This document shows, piece after piece, positions 27,955 to 39,334 of a DNA stretch of 64,000 nucleotides. The notes beneath the pieces are model-generated. The model did not search any database and had not been told where the DNA came from. It saw only the letters and a program-made list of their open reading frames with translations. Numbering within the stretch: the stretch's first letter is position 1; the number at the start of each line of letters is the position of its first letter. Source of the stretch: Pyrenophora tritici-repentis (lineage: Eukaryota > Ascomycota > Dothideomycetes > Pleosporales > Pleosporaceae); contig NC_089397.1 in NCBI RefSeq assembly GCF_003171515.1, forward strand, positions 744,001 to 808,000, read 5' to 3'. The position numbers and the translations under genes were made by a program.

Positions 27955-29563
27955 TCACAAACTAACGTAACAACAGTGACTCTTCGGAGCAACTAAGAAA
28001 GTATTCTCCAGCTCCATCATCTCGTCTCGCATGCATTCAGATATTTTAGCTCCGCGGCACTCTCGGAAGAAGAGAGCAGTAGCGAGGCGGATCTCGATCA
28101 ACGCCAAGTGTAGACCGATGCATGTTCTCGAGCCTCCACCCCATGGCATAAAGGAGGCCTTTTGAGCGGGTGTCATCGCCGCCTTGTTCAAGAAACGAAG
28201 CCCGTCAAATCTTTGGATTGAATCAGATATCACATCATTTGTTGTAGAAGTGGAGAACTTACTGTAGCGGATCAGGGAATACTGCAGGATCGCGATGATT
28301 TGTGTACGCTTGAGTGCTGACTTCCACGCCACTGGCGATATGATAGCCACTGACGGCCATACCTCCCTTCGGAACAACTCGAGGCAAGGCGCCAGGTGCA
28401 GCACAGTAGAGCCTCAGTGTCTCGTCGATGATGCTGTTCAACACGGATGCGCCCTCGAGTTCTGCCATGGTAAGTTCATCGCTTAACTGGGCAATCTCGT
28501 CTTCGAGTCGGGCTCGCAGATCAGGCTGCTTGAGAACTGCCCAAGTCAGGTAGGTCATTGTGACAGCAGTAGTGTCCGATCCTGCGATGATGAAGCTTCC
28601 AGCTTCGACCTTGACATCTTCCTCCGTGAGAGAATCTTTCTCTTTATCTTCAGCACAAGCAATGATCTGTCCAAAGAGATTCATGGAGCTTCCACTGCCA
28701 TTGCGCATATTCCGAACAGCCACCATGCTCTGCGTGAAGACTGTGTCTTGCGCATTAAACACGTCTTGCAATTGTTTTAGGGGTATGCAGCGAAGGAGGG
28801 CGCGTAGAATGGGAATCTCATTTCGCAACAATCCATCGAGTGTTACTTTCTGGAGTGCGTCGATATATGGCGTTTGCTTTCGCACCGTCAGAATAATGGT
28901 CGAGACAAATGGGACAGGGAGAAGTACCTTTCCTTGTTCAATCATGTTGAAACTTTCTCCAAAGCTGAGATGTGTAACAACATCTGTTGCCATGAGTGTC
29001 CACCACTTGAAGATGTCGGCCCCTTTTTGTGAACCTAAAGCGTCTTGCTTGATCTTTTGCACGGCTAGGTTGACCTTTCGCCTGACCTCAGGTTCCCAGT
29101 TGGTTTTAAGGCTCGAATTGCTCAATGCCCGCGAGAACAACTTTCTCCGGGTACCGTGCATGACCGGGTCACGCATAGCAAAAATGCCGGCTACCGTAAG
29201 TGACACAAAGTTCTCGTACCATGCTGACTTCACGAAGCCAGACCCAATCCTGTGTATCTGGGACACACCTGCAACATCTGCAACGGCAACTTGGTTTGGC
29301 GCGATACGTACAACTCCTCCATATCGGCGATGGAGTTCATGTACGTAGAAGATTCGTCTAGCTCTGAGCGTGTGATAACGAAGGACAAGGTCGGTGTAAT
29401 GCGAATACCAGGGACCTGGTAGTGTAGCTACTGATGATGTTCGCACTTTCCATAGGAACTTCTAGATGTTAGCGTCGTATGGCAAACGAACAACAACGGG
29501 TACCTTGAAGAAGTACGCTGATCCAAGGAGTAAAACAGCTGCTATGGCTTTTGGAAGCTCCAT
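27955..29563 (-). CDS. Cytochrome P450 monooxygenase, three exons, 504 aa
   Basis: Exons are 29504-29563, 28263-29461 and 27955-28210. Intron 1 (42 bp, GTACCC...CTAACATCTAG) follows a 20-residue hydrophobic N-terminus that should anchor the enzyme in the ER. Intron 2 (52 bp) starts GTAAGT. The total is an exact multiple of three. Landmarks are the Pro-rich hinge LPGPW, the I-helix oxygen-binding AGSDTT (313-318), the K-helix ETLR (367-370), and the haem loop WGGGSRTCIG with ligand C450. It should hydroxylate or otherwise oxidise a small molecule. The sequence resembles fungal P450s of benzoate-hydroxylase or secondary-metabolism type, but the substrate cannot be read. It is convergent with the APH-like gene, 212 bp away. 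Confidence 0.93.
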
Positions 29564-30536
29564 CTTCAAAATGATGTTGCACGGAGTTTCTGATGGACGA
29601 CCGAAAGACTTGCGCAATGAAGGGTTATATGGTCCTGGTAAAAAAAAGTCCTGTAAAGACGCGGGGCTTCGGTTGTCCCGACTAACAGTGGAGAACTGCC
29701 AAGGAAGAGGTTATACCTTACTGTACTATTCCCCACCTCGGATCCTGAGTCACCCGCAGACGGGCCGCTGTTCAAGCATCTGACAACAGGAGCTACCCAA
29801 AAAACTCAAAACTATGTATAGACATTGGTAATGGTATTGGCAATTGATGGAACCAAGCCAAGGGCCCTCGCCAAGAGAGAGCAGATGGCTAAGCTCGCGT
29901 GCAGCAGAAAGCTTCAATCAATAAGTCCTAAAGAGGATGATATGACCCGTACAACATTGTTATCGAATGAGACATACTGGCGTAGCATAGAAGCTGCGCG
30001 CGAGCATGATCGTACTGGAAACTGGTATGTCGTATCTCCTTCCTCTTTTGGTTATGACTTCGTTCCTTTAGAAATACAGCAGTCATAGAAACGTACGATG
30101 CGAGTGGGTCTTTGCTACATTGTCGCCGGAGGACCCGTGGTTAACTCGAGGGCACTTTTCACTCTCACCTGCGCCAAGTCCGGTGTTTCATGAAAGAACA
30201 TGGTGTCACTTTCTGGAGTACCGTAAAGAGGGGCGAGCGGAGTCGGGGGAACAACGGCTTTCGGTATGCTAGAACACCGCGACTTAGATTGAGAGCATCT
30301 GGTGAGTACAGTAGACCGGCATGCTCCTGGTCAAATATGTAGTGTCATAGTCTAATGACGCGGTAGTGGTAGCGTTACGCTGCTAGATAGGCTAGGAAAT
30401 ACGGGTAGATCATGGCCCGACCCCCGCGCAAATTGATGACGTAAGCCATCACGGATGCATATACCCTGTGGCCTTTAATTGTGTACCACACCCTTCCGAC
30501 CGTCGACAAGGTCGGCTATTGATCTCCGCAAACATC
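29564..30536. other. Intergenic 970 bp, P450 promoter side
   Basis: It lies between divergent genes (P450 minus, F-box-like plus) and should contain both promoters. An 86-codon open frame from an ATG at 29831 to 30088 shows no family signature and was not called. Confidence 0.45.
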
Positions 30537-31604
30537 ATGTCACATGGTCTATCTTGGATGCATGGACAGCCTGTGTTTCGATCGCTTCCCCCAGAGCTTT
30601 TCCTCCTTGTACTCGATCAGCTAGTGGGAACTCGTGACGGGCAGCAACCAGTTGCTTACGAGCCGTCAAATGCCATTACCAAGACACTGCGCACACTAAC
30701 TCTAGTGTCGCACAGTACTTACTTGGTTGCTTCAAAATATCTCTACTCAAATTGTCTTTACCTGGACAGCTGCAAAAGCTATGCTTGCTTCCGGAGAACT
30801 CTCGGGCTCAACCTTGGATATCACCCACAGGCTCTGGAATACGGGGAATCAGGGCGCAACGATGATTTGTTTGCACAAGCACGAATACCACGATACATAA
30901 CTTCTTTATTCGCATCACCAGCGGAAATGCAAGGACCGCAGGGTCTGGAGCGCACGCCTCTAGTTCGGCTACCACAGATCATTGATCTCTGCAGCACAAT
31001 CGGAACCACACTTAAGAGGCTGGCTTTGGATCTATCCCCAGTTTACGTGCCATCAAGTGAGGCTATATGCATCAGCCCCCATGTCCCTCAGAACAATATC
31101 TTCGTTCACATGTTGGCCTTGGAAGAACTCATCATTAGCTATGATGTTCTGGATTATTTTCGATATCCTCCACCCAACTTAAAGCGACTCGCTGTTACAA
31201 CGCAAAGCCTGAGGGATTTGGAAGTTGATTTCTGCTTTTCAATGTCATCACTGCGAACGTTTGTGTTGATGCGCCCTCCAAGACTCAAAGCCGAACATAT
31301 AGATACCGTTTTTAAGTCATACAAGGGGACGAGCCTGGACGTTGTTCTGGTCGACGTCAACTCAGATCACAAGACACCTCCTGGAACCCGGAATTGGAAG
31401 GATGATGATACTGTGCGAATCTGGGAAGCTGATGTGCCTGTCAGCTTCTATGGCGACGACGATGATGTCGTGTTATGCGACAACTGGATCTGGACACATG
31501 GTGTGAAGGGTACGCTGTGGACCCAGGAAAAGCGGCGCATGGCATCTTGGGAGGAGATAGAGCGGAGACTTGCGGGGTCTGTATATACGATTGTGAGTAC
31601 TTAA
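30537..31604 (+). CDS. F-box-like domain protein, 355 aa
   Basis: The frame is open from a GTG at 30468, but the first ATG is at 30537. An F-box-like segment (SLPPELFLLVLDQLV) lies near residues 17-31 and is followed by a second conserved helix block around the ThrLeuValSerHis string. The rest has the Leu-rich, irregular character of fungal F-box proteins, which act as substrate adaptors of SCF ubiquitin ligases. No leucine-rich repeats or WD40 repeats are clear. It is convergent with the SDR gene downstream (255 bp). Confidence 0.7.
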   Translation: MSHGLSWMHGQPVFRSLPPELFLLVLDQLVGTRDGQQPVAYEPSNAITKTLRTLTLVSHSTYLVASKYLYSNCLYLDSCKSYACFRRTLGLNLGYHPQALEYGESGRNDDLFAQARIPRYITSLFASPAEMQGPQGLERTPLVRLPQIIDLCSTIGTTLKRLALDLSPVYVPSSEAICISPHVPQNNIFVHMLALEELIISYDVLDYFRYPPPNLKRLAVTTQSLRDLEVDFCFSMSSLRTFVLMRPPRLKAEHIDTVFKSYKGTSLDVVLVDVNSDHKTPPGTRNWKDDDTVRIWEADVPVSFYGDDDDVVLCDNWIWTHGVKGTLWTQEKRRMASWEEIERRLAGSVYTIVST

Positions 31605-31859
31605 CCTTCTGTAGGTGACATATCCCCGCTTTTGACATACGTACGATACGGCTCCGAGGTTGGGCCGGCATATGTGGGTGGGATCAAGAAGGCTTCAGCT
31701 TCAGCTTCCTGTTTTGGCTTGGGCGAAGAGAAAACAAAAAAGCTGGTTCCTTTGAATTCATATTCATATGTAGAAAATATCTACCTATCTACCTCTTTAC
31801 TTGGCGACTATTCAAGTATTCTTATGTCGTAGATTCTTAGCGCCACCTCTCACCCTTCT

Positions 31860-32726
31860 TCAACTCCAGCAGTTGTTTTCTAGAACTCCCGTCCCCTGCC
31901 TCTCTAACTCCTCCACATCCCACGTTACATCTACACAGCCCCCACTCAACCGATCCGCCCTCCCAGTCCCCAACCAAACACAAAACTCGCCCACCAACTC
32001 CTCATCATCTCGCATGTACTTCTCATTTCCTTCCTCGACTCTCTGCATCCCCAGACCCCTAGTGCCAACAGAAAAAGCCTTCAATCCAGGATATCCCCTA
32101 TGCAGAAACTCCACTAACCTCCCATCCATCCCCTTCACAACATCCCATGTCATACCCCCCGATTCACACCCCTTCTTCCTACCCCCTGTAATCGAAATAA
32201 ACGTTCCCATCCCCTCCGCCCCAAAAGACCGTATATACTGATGCGCAGGTAGATGTGTGCTTCTAAAATTCGTAGTCATATCATCCCACCACTCATCGTT
32301 CCCGTCTCCGCCCTCCTGTCCATCCTTGCTGCTCAGATGCGCAGCTCCCACGTTGGCGACGACAATGTCCAAAGTCCCAAATGCGGCTTTGGCGGCGGAG
32401 AAGAGGCGTACTACGGACGAGGAGCGTGTTGTGTCGCAAGCTATGGTGAGAATTTTACAGATGGGGTTGATAAGTTTGAGGGCGGCAGCTAGGGGGGTGA
32501 GGGAGCTGGCGGTGGGGTTGCTGAGTGTAATTGCTGTGGCGCCGGCTCGGGCGAAGGAGAGGGCAATGGAGGGGCCGGGGGCGTGGGATGCGTTTGTTAT
32601 GAGGATGTGCTTTCCAGGGGTGGTCGGTGCGGTGGTACGTAGACAGAGTGAGGGGCGGAGGTAGTCGGGGTGTGTCAGGGATGGAGGTTTGGGAAGGCTC
32701 TTGTGAGTGAGGTGATGGGCTTGCAT
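31860..32726 (-). CDS. SDR-like Rossmann protein with degenerate active site, 288 aa
   Basis: The frame is open from a TTG at 32750, and the first ATG is at 32724-32726. The fold is that of short-chain dehydrogenases. There is a first beta strand and glycine region (HILITNASHAPGPSIALSF, 40-58), a helix and second strand, DIVVANVGAA (120-129) in place of the NNAG motif, and a strand with ISITGG (178-182). The TGxxxGxG loop has lost most glycines, and the catalytic Tyr of YxxxK appears as W194 with K198 kept. It may be a catalytically altered or inactive SDR. C-terminal residues are Asp/Glu-rich, and no signal or membrane part is seen. Confidence 0.75.
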   Translation of the reverse strand: MQAHHLTHKSLPKPPSLTHPDYLRPSLCLRTTAPTTPGKHILITNASHAPGPSIALSFARAGATAITLSNPTASSLTPLAAALKLINPICKILTIACDTTRSSSVVRLFSAAKAAFGTLDIVVANVGAAHLSSKDGQEGGDGNDEWWDDMTTNFRSTHLPAHQYIRSFGAEGMGTFISITGGRKKGCESGGMTWDVVKGMDGRLVEFLHRGYPGLKAFSVGTRGLGMQRVEEGNEKYMRDDEELVGEFCVWLGTGRADRLSGGCVDVTWDVEELERQGTGVLENNCWS

Positions 32727-33431
32727 TTTGGAGGGTTTGTTGACTGACAATTTTTGAAGGGGCGAAGCTTTCGTTCTTAATGTGGTCTAAGTCATATTCT
32801 TCCACCGTTAACGCCTTGTAAGATGTCAGCAACATTTTACCTTCGCCCGACGCGATACCTCGTCCTACGCCTTGACATTGCAGCAATGACTCTCAAAAGA
32901 TGACTCTCCTTCTCTCAACCCCCACGAGATACAGCCACAACGCCATGCATCCCAGAAGATCCCAGAAGATCCCAGAAGATCCCATCAATGATGCTTCCAT
33001 GCACCTTGTTCTACATTTAGCCCTATCTCAGTCCCCCAAAATGCGGTTTACGCCTTGCTGTGCAGTCTAAAGTATACTACCAGCCCAGTAATGTCGTGTC
33101 TACCACATCCTCTACATCGCTCTAGCCAAGATGGGAAAGCTTTTCGGGCCTTGGGTCGATGACATTGGTGCTAAGATATGTGTGTTGCGCTACTAGATTA
33201 CAGAGCGAGTGAGCTGTTCTAGAAGGTATGGATGCGTTGTGGGAAGTGGCTGAGTAGATGTAGTTACTGAATTGGGCGTTGGCAAGCGAGGCCGGCCAAA
33301 ATTGGCCGTGGATGGCCTAATGATAAGCGATTGGACTGATCGAAAGACTGTGATATCTGATCTTACTACCTAAGCCATACTCAATACATGGACTCGAATG
33401 CATGATATGAAACTCAAAAGTCACCACCCAC
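32727..33431. other. Intergenic 705 bp with a small tandem repeat
   Basis: It contains three copies of the 10-bp unit cccagaagat plus a partial one at 32951-32984. It is otherwise featureless. It lies upstream of the SDR-like gene and downstream of the 2OG oxygenase gene. Confidence 0.5.
32951..32984. repeat. 10-bp tandem repeat, 3.4 copies
   Basis: The unit cccagaagat is perfectly repeated three times and then a partial ccca follows. It is a simple minisatellite upstream of the SDR-like gene, with no known role. Confidence 0.85.
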
Positions 33432-34607
33432 CTAAGCAACAGCAACCTCCTCACTCCTTACCAACACCTCCCCCTTCTTCCTCTCCTCCTCTTCCCTCTT
33501 CCACCTCTCCGCCCTCCCATAAGAGTCTGCGTATCCCTCCTTAATCGCCTGCTCCACCGTAATCGGCTTCCACTTCGCCTGTTCCCCCTCCGCCTTACAA
33601 TTCGGCAAACACTCAACCACATAGTCCGGATTTCCAGAAAAGAACACGGGAATACTATACCTCTCCTCCCCACTAACATTGATAACACGATGTAAATTGG
33701 ATATGTACCGGTCGTTGCTCCACCGCATCATCAGGTTCCCGAGGTTCACGACAAAGGCGCCTGGCGTGGGCGTCACGTCCAGCCACTCTTTGGTCGTGTA
33801 ATCGTAGACCTGCAGGCCGGAGACGGTGTCTTGCAGGAGGATGGTAATGCAGCCGAAGTCTGTGTGCGCGCCGATGCCGCGAGTGAGCTTAGCGGGGCTA
33901 TCAGGGGGCTGCGACGGGTAGTGCAGGAGGCGCATTGTTGCTACGGCGCCGCTGGCGTATTCGTCGAAGTAGTCTTCTGGGAGGTCGAGGGTGAGTGCTA
34001 GTACTTTTAGGATATCTTTCGCGAGCTGTACGACTTGGCTATAGTATTCAAGCGCTATGGCTTTGAAGTCGTCTACGTCGGGGAGAGAGGAGGGTGAAGG
34101 CCACATGTTTGGTCCTGAGTTGAGCTTCTTATTGACGAAGTAGGGGTGTGATGTTGAGATTTCGTCGCCGATGTAGAAGCCTTCTTTTAGTTCGGGGGAG
34201 GTGCCTTCTTCGAGGATCTGAGACTTCATGAGCTCGTAGCCTCGGTTCCATGTGTTGGTTGTGTCTATAGAAATGTTAGGACGTTGTTGCTGATAAGCGG
34301 GTTGTTTAGCGCACCTTTGTTCACTTTATTCTTCTCTTCTAACGGCAGATTGAAAAACTTCTTGTTCCAATCCATCATCTTCTTTTGCAACTCGACTGGC
34401 ACTTTGTGCCCTGTGATTTGGAAGAAGCCATTGTGTAAACAACAATTCTTCACCTCCTCCACGAGCTTGCTTCTTGATGCAGTATCGCTATGGTAGAATT
34501 CTGGCAGACGGGAAGTCAGCAGATGTCATGAACAACGTGACATGTCAATAGTGACTATACGTACTTGAAAAATCGAGAATGGGTGGTGCGTCGCCGGCGC
34601 CTGGCAT
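33432..34607 (-). CDS. Isopenicillin-N-synthase-like 2OG-Fe(II) oxygenase, three exons, 353 aa
   Basis: Exons are 34565-34607, 34315-34500 and 33432-34264. Introns are 64 bp (GTACGT) and 50 bp (GTGCGC donor, unusual but in frame). The N-terminal DIOX_N part contains HNGFFQITGH. The double-stranded beta-helix core holds the iron ligands H210, D212 (AHTDFG) and H268 (NLHRV), and the 2-oxoglutarate pair R278 and S280 (RYS). Enzymes of this family hydroxylate, desaturate or cyclise small molecules in the cytosol. The C-terminus is a highly charged Glu/Arg/Lys helix. It is not necessarily a beta-lactam enzyme, because the family is broad and no NRPS is nearby. Confidence 0.9.
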
Positions 34608-35217
34608 TTTGATAGACTATATTAAGCTGGCGCGTTTGTTCTAGATGACGATATAGAAAGTGGCTTGCGAATGGGCTGAGAATGGAAGATCATTGAAGGC
34701 TGGTTTGTAGATTATGGAAGGCTGTTCCAGCACACCACATGTAGTTATATCTCCCCCATCGTCACTTGCGGCGTCTACACCTCTAATCCCGGCAACTACC
34801 CCTCAAACACATCCCGCTATCGATAGCGGCACAACAGCATCGAAGATGGCGGTGGTGGGGTAGGCCGCGATCTCTAGGTCCTTTCACCCCCACTCTTGGT
34901 GCCAGACTGTGATTGGTCAGACAACTACAACTTGACTGGAAGGAAAGCAATCAGATAACTCGTGATAGTCTAACTGTTTTAAAAGGGGACATATGCTACC
35001 CTCATATCGAGCTGGCTTCCTGCAACATCCTTTTGCCATGGCCAACTACCGCGTGGTGAACCTAATTGAATTCACTTCCGATATTGGCATGGTACTAAAC
35101 AGAGTAAAGGGTATGATAATTCAGGTATTGTATACTGTTGATAGGAAAGAAAAGTCTAGGCTCAAAACACACGCACCGAATAATATATACAAAGTTTTTC
35201 GACAACAAAAAGTCTTA
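34608..35217. other. Intergenic 610 bp
   Basis: Upstream region of the oxygenase gene and downstream region of the pirin gene. A 110-codon plus-strand frame partly overlapping the pirin 3' end has no family signature. Confidence 0.45.
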
Positions 35218-36330
35218 TCAATGTACCATGCTCTTTCCAATCTCACTCTCCCAGTTGTTCGCCCGCTCGAACCCGTTCGAGTGGGTCTGGTAATCCATCA
35301 TGGCCTGCATAACCTCGTCTCTTGAAGTAACGACAAAAGGTCCATACTGTACAATGGGCTGGTCAAGGGGTAGACCAGCAACCAAAATGAATCTTGACTC
35401 CTTCTCGGCATCCTCCGGTACCGACGCTTCGATGCTGTCGCCATTGCTCTCAAAGACGACATTGTGGTATTGTTCGACCGGTCGTGATACGCCGTCTGAG
35501 GAGAAGATGGTGGTGCCATTGAGGAGATAGGCAAAAGCGTTCCAGCCTCTGGGAAGCGGCTGCTTGACCTTGCCGCCGGGCTTGACCGTGAAGTCGAGCA
35601 GCCAGACGGGTGTGTATGCCAGCTCCTTTAGACTCTCGATGCCATATGCCTGTCCGCTGATGACCTTGACGTGCACCTTGCCGTCATCCGTTGTTGCTTC
35701 TGGTATCTCCTTGGCGCGTAGGTCTCGGTATCGCGGTTCGCATGACTTGAGCTCCTTGGGCAAGTCCACCCAGAGTTGCATGCCAACGTTGGGCGCACCA
35801 TCCTCGTTTTGGCGCGGCATCTCGGCGTGCACGATGCCGCGACCAGCCGTCATGAATTGTAAATCGCCCTGCTCGATTGTTCCCTTGTTGCCTGCAAAGT
35901 CTTCGTGGTCGACCGCACCGGAGAGGAGGTACGTGATGGTTTCTTGACCGCGGTGGGGGTGATCTGGGAAGCCAGCGCCGGGAGGGATGGCGAAGTGGTC
36001 GAGCATGAGGAATGGCGAGAAGTTGCGCAGCTTGGGCGTACCCACGCTCCTCCTCACTTTTGCGCCCGCACCTTCGGATTGCTCGACCGCGAGGAACGAC
36101 TTGGCGATCTTGCGCGGCGCGTCGGTGGTAAAGGTCTCATCTGGAATAACGGGCAGGCCGCGAAACATGGTCGACATATCGGCGGTGGTGTTGTAGGATA
36201 CTTTCGTAAAGTTTGCGAGGGAAGTCAAGTGTTTGAGTGATTGTCCAAGTTTCGATAGCATATACTCGTTGTGGTAGCCAGCAAATGCGATTGCGTTGAT
36301 GAGAATGAAGATGAACGAAAACGTATACAT
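35218..36330 (-). CDS. Pirin family cupin protein, 370 aa
   Basis: This is a single exon with ATG at 36328-36330. The bicupin pirin fold is clear: FSPFLMLDHF, the metal ligands H124 and H126 in FPDHPHRGQETI, H168 and E170 in GIVHAEMP, and a second cupin domain with PRGWNAFAYLLNG. The ligand spacing matches human pirin closely. Pirins are iron-binding proteins reported as transcriptional co-regulators or as quercetin dioxygenases. The first 55 residues are hydrophobic and then basic, so the product may go to the mitochondrion or be membrane-anchored. Otherwise translation starts at Met55 (MFRGLPV), where homology should begin. Confidence 0.93.
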   Translation of the reverse strand: MYTFSFIFILINAIAFAGYHNEYMLSKLGQSLKHLTSLANFTKVSYNTTADMSTMFRGLPVIPDETFTTDAPRKIAKSFLAVEQSEGAGAKVRRSVGTPKLRNFSPFLMLDHFAIPPGAGFPDHPHRGQETITYLLSGAVDHEDFAGNKGTIEQGDLQFMTAGRGIVHAEMPRQNEDGAPNVGMQLWVDLPKELKSCEPRYRDLRAKEIPEATTDDGKVHVKVISGQAYGIESLKELAYTPVWLLDFTVKPGGKVKQPLPRGWNAFAYLLNGTTIFSSDGVSRPVEQYHNVVFESNGDSIEASVPEDAEKESRFILVAGLPLDQPIVQYGPFVVTSRDEVMQAMMDYQTHSNGFERANNWESEIGKSMVH

Positions 36331-36895
36331 GAAGGCGGAAGGCGCGCTTTATACCGGCCGCAACCGATTTGACGAGAATGTTCGAGCTTGGTTTCGGGAT
36401 TTGGTGTGGCTGACATCGTGAACTTGGCTGGTTACTTAATGATTTAGCAAGCAAAGAACGTTTGGAGAGGCTTGGCGGGAATTGATGATGCTTTGTCGAA
36501 CATGACCAAGCACTGGGTGGTGGGGCCGTGCAGCTTCCGATGACCAATCGCCACTAGCTTGATGATGGAATGCCTTCCGTCTTTTGTCGACACCAGCCTT
36601 GCATCTCAATCATCTCGTCTCCACCTGTGGTGTCTGATACTATTCCAAATCTGTAACGTCTGGTATTATGTACACGTGATGAAGTCGAGGTCTAAGTATG
36701 CGGCACGGAAAAGGACCCCGACGAGCCGGGAGTGGCTTGAATGAGGCCTAGATCTGTAAGCCAGCAATACATGTGCACACTACATCACCAATCATACACT
36801 AGTGTGCGAGTAGTGTTTAGAAGAATAAATTGTATGTACAGTGTAAAGCGTCTTCTCCAAAGTTCCAATTTTGACTACGTCACTCCATGTTGCAC
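36331..36895. other. Intergenic 565 bp
   Basis: Upstream region of the pirin gene and 3' flank of the GH131 gene. No coding frame or repeat was recognised. Confidence 0.5.
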
Positions 36896-37879
36896 TCATA
36901 GACTGACGCATCCATTTGTGCTGTCCTCCACAAACACACCACCATAGATCTGTCCCTCACCCCTCAACTTGATGTGTTCCTGGAAACCATCGAATACCAC
37001 CGTCTTGGTCTCTGTCGGCTTCTTCGCGATACCCAGCTGCATCTGACCGCCACCCGTGTTGTTATTCGGAGTAGCTCCAGTGACTGGCCTAAGTGGATCT
37101 GTCCCAGCCGAGTAGAAGACCTTCATCGTGCTAGAAAGAAAAGTTAGCAAACCATCCCTCATGATATACCTCAATCATCAAACTTACTTCTTCGGGTAAT
37201 CCAACTGCACCGCAAAGTTCTGCCATTTTCCAAACAGCATCTTCGTCTGAAACACAAACTCATTCTTGATGTTCTGAATCTTCCACACCTCCCTCTCCTT
37301 CTTGGTATCCTTGCCCGTGCCACCATCACCACTGAGCACCACACCCCCGACAAACATGAATTGGTTGCCGCTGAAATCAGCCTTCTCGTGCCACACGTTC
37401 ATGTACTCGTGGCTCAGGTTCAGCGGGCGCTGCTCATCTTGCTTGATACTCCAGTGGAATGTGACAACGCCTTTATCGGCCTGATCGGCTCCCGCGTCGT
37501 TCTTGTCGTCCTTGAATATCAGACCCGCGCGGCGGAAACCAACTTGTAGTTTTTCGCCTGCACGGAAGATCGAACCGTCGTCGATCGTTACTTCAAAGGG
37601 TTTGGTGACTTTGGGCACGTCGAAGCGAGAGGGGGTGCATGTTTCTGGTAGAAGTAGGATGGAGGACCAGGTCCGGTTTTCGCCCTTTACGGCACCGGTG
37701 TTGAAGGGTGAGGTGACGCTACTGTCAAAGGTCGAGAGGGTGGCGTTGGTTGGGATGCGGCCATCGAAGATTATGGGGCATTTTACAGCGGACTTCTGAG
37801 CGGCGCGTGGGTGGAGATGTGGCTGAAGAGAAGCTGCGGTTGCCAGACCGGCGTTGAGGAAAAGAGTGGTGAGATGCAT
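36896..37879 (-). CDS. Secreted glycoside hydrolase family 131 (beta-glucanase), two exons, 308 aa
   Basis: Exon 1 is 37188-37879 and exon 2 is 36896-37130, with a 57-bp intron (GTAAGT, CTAAC branch, TTTCTAG). A signal peptide covers about residues 1-16, with AlaAla cleavage before SLQPHLHP. The mature protein starts with the family block CPIIFDGRIP, then SRFD, EVTIDDGSIF, GFRRAGLIF, FHWSIKQDE and WKIQNIKNEF. These resemble GH131 enzymes such as the one characterised in Podospora anserina, which act on beta-1,3/1,6 and beta-1,4 glucans. The length fits a lone GH131 domain without a cellulose-binding module. It probably acts outside the cell on plant or fungal wall glucan. Confidence 0.82.
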
Positions 37880-39334
37880 TGTAAAAAGGAAGAATGAGAG
37901 AATGGAAGTTGGTTGTGCCTGTTTGCCTGGACAATCGGATCCACGGGTTCACACTACCTTATAAACAATTCAACCTCTGTCTGTAGCCCGCGCCAATTTA
38001 GAAAAAACGAACGATGACATACGCGTTTCAGGTCTAATCAGCGCAATAAAGTGCTTCGGAAACGTTTTAATATGTGGCTAGCACATATGATCGTATGTTA
38101 AGCCGCCATAGCTAGCATTTTACCGGGGTAACGCCCGTGGTTTCCGGGGGCCGGGCATTGTCAGATATGTGGCTTGCTGGGGCTAAGCCGCTTTTGTGTG
38201 GTGACAGCACGCATACTAGCAGTGATCAGCAAAGTTTGTTTCAATGGTTGCCGAGGAAGGTTATGTGGAGTGGTAGATATGTTTGCGTTGCTGAGGTCTT
38301 GTCTGCTTCGGACTAGCCGTCTTCTCGCGGAAGTCAATCGCATATATAACATTTGCAATATGCTCTCGTCCAAACTTGCCATACCAGACATCCAGAGCAG
38401 AGAGCTAGTCTTGTCTGTCATCTATCCTCGGGAAGTCACGACAGTTCACGCAACCCATCTGCCACGGAGTCGTTAAGATGAACTCTCGGTCTCATCTCGG
38501 TCGCGCCCGGATGTACCGCCATCCCCTCGCACATACTGGCACAACTCCACGCCGTGACCCCAAGCTCTGCTTTACTCCTCTCATCTTCCAGCCATGTACT
38601 CCATCGAAAACGAACACTGCGCGCCGCCATGGTGTCAAAGACCCCAGCTCACAACCGCTCCATGAAACACGCCAAACTCGCGTCCAACATACGAGTATTG
38701 TCCAGTAAGCACTTGTGTAGCATACACGCGGCGTTCAATATGAGTAGTTGGATTCCAATCTTAGGATAGCTGTATTTTCTTGATACTGAGGCGAAAGCAT
38801 ATGTGGAAATGGAGGTGAAACTTGGCAGGGAGAGAACGCTTGCTAGTGCTGATCTGGGCGCGGGAAGAGGGGGGTTTGCAACCAATACAAAATGAAAAAC
38901 GCTGGAGAACGGGTAGATGGAACTGCTAGCTTGGAAAATGAAAAATTGTCCCATGTTAGATCACAGATTAAAGAGCCACTTGGTCACTTTCTTGGTACCA
39001 AAGTATCCTAAAGACTCTCTGAATCTTGGGTATGGAGAGGTCATAACACGAGCTTGGACGCTGTCAGCCGTGTGAAAAAATGTGTAAGGGGAACTGTTAC
39101 CGAGATCGTTCGAAACAATGCAAGTCCTTGGTTCAGATGCCAGTTGTACGAGCTTTCACGGCACTCAAGTGCCAGCGCGTTTCACTTGATGAAACAACGA
39201 AACCAAAAAACCGCGCTCCTGATATTTGAGCCAAGTGTGAAAAAGCTAGGTCTCGTGATGTTTTTTCCGAAAAACGCCTGCTCCAAGCACCGAAACACAA
39301 AACAAACAGACTCCGAGGAAACACCGGCCCATGC
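37880..39334. other. Intergenic 1.45 kb, no gene recognised
   Basis: Only short frames without motifs are present. It includes the GH131 promoter (starting at 37880) and the 3' flank of the CorA-like gene. A short ATG-led stretch near 38629-38700 ending at a gtaagc-like donor could be a first exon, but no partner was found. Confidence 0.45.

Noticed and set aside
29831..30088. 86-codon frame between the P450 and F-box-like genes
   Set aside because: No recognisable motif and no evidence of splicing or conservation; it could be real but cannot be supported.
33432..34607. Isopenicillin N synthase of a beta-lactam cluster
   Set aside because: The motifs only place it in the broad 2OG-Fe(II) oxygenase family, and no ACV synthetase or other cluster gene is nearby.
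27955..34607. Secondary-metabolite gene cluster from P450 to 2OG oxygenase
   Set aside because: No polyketide synthase, NRPS, terpene synthase or transporter is present, and unrelated F-box-like and SDR-like genes lie between.
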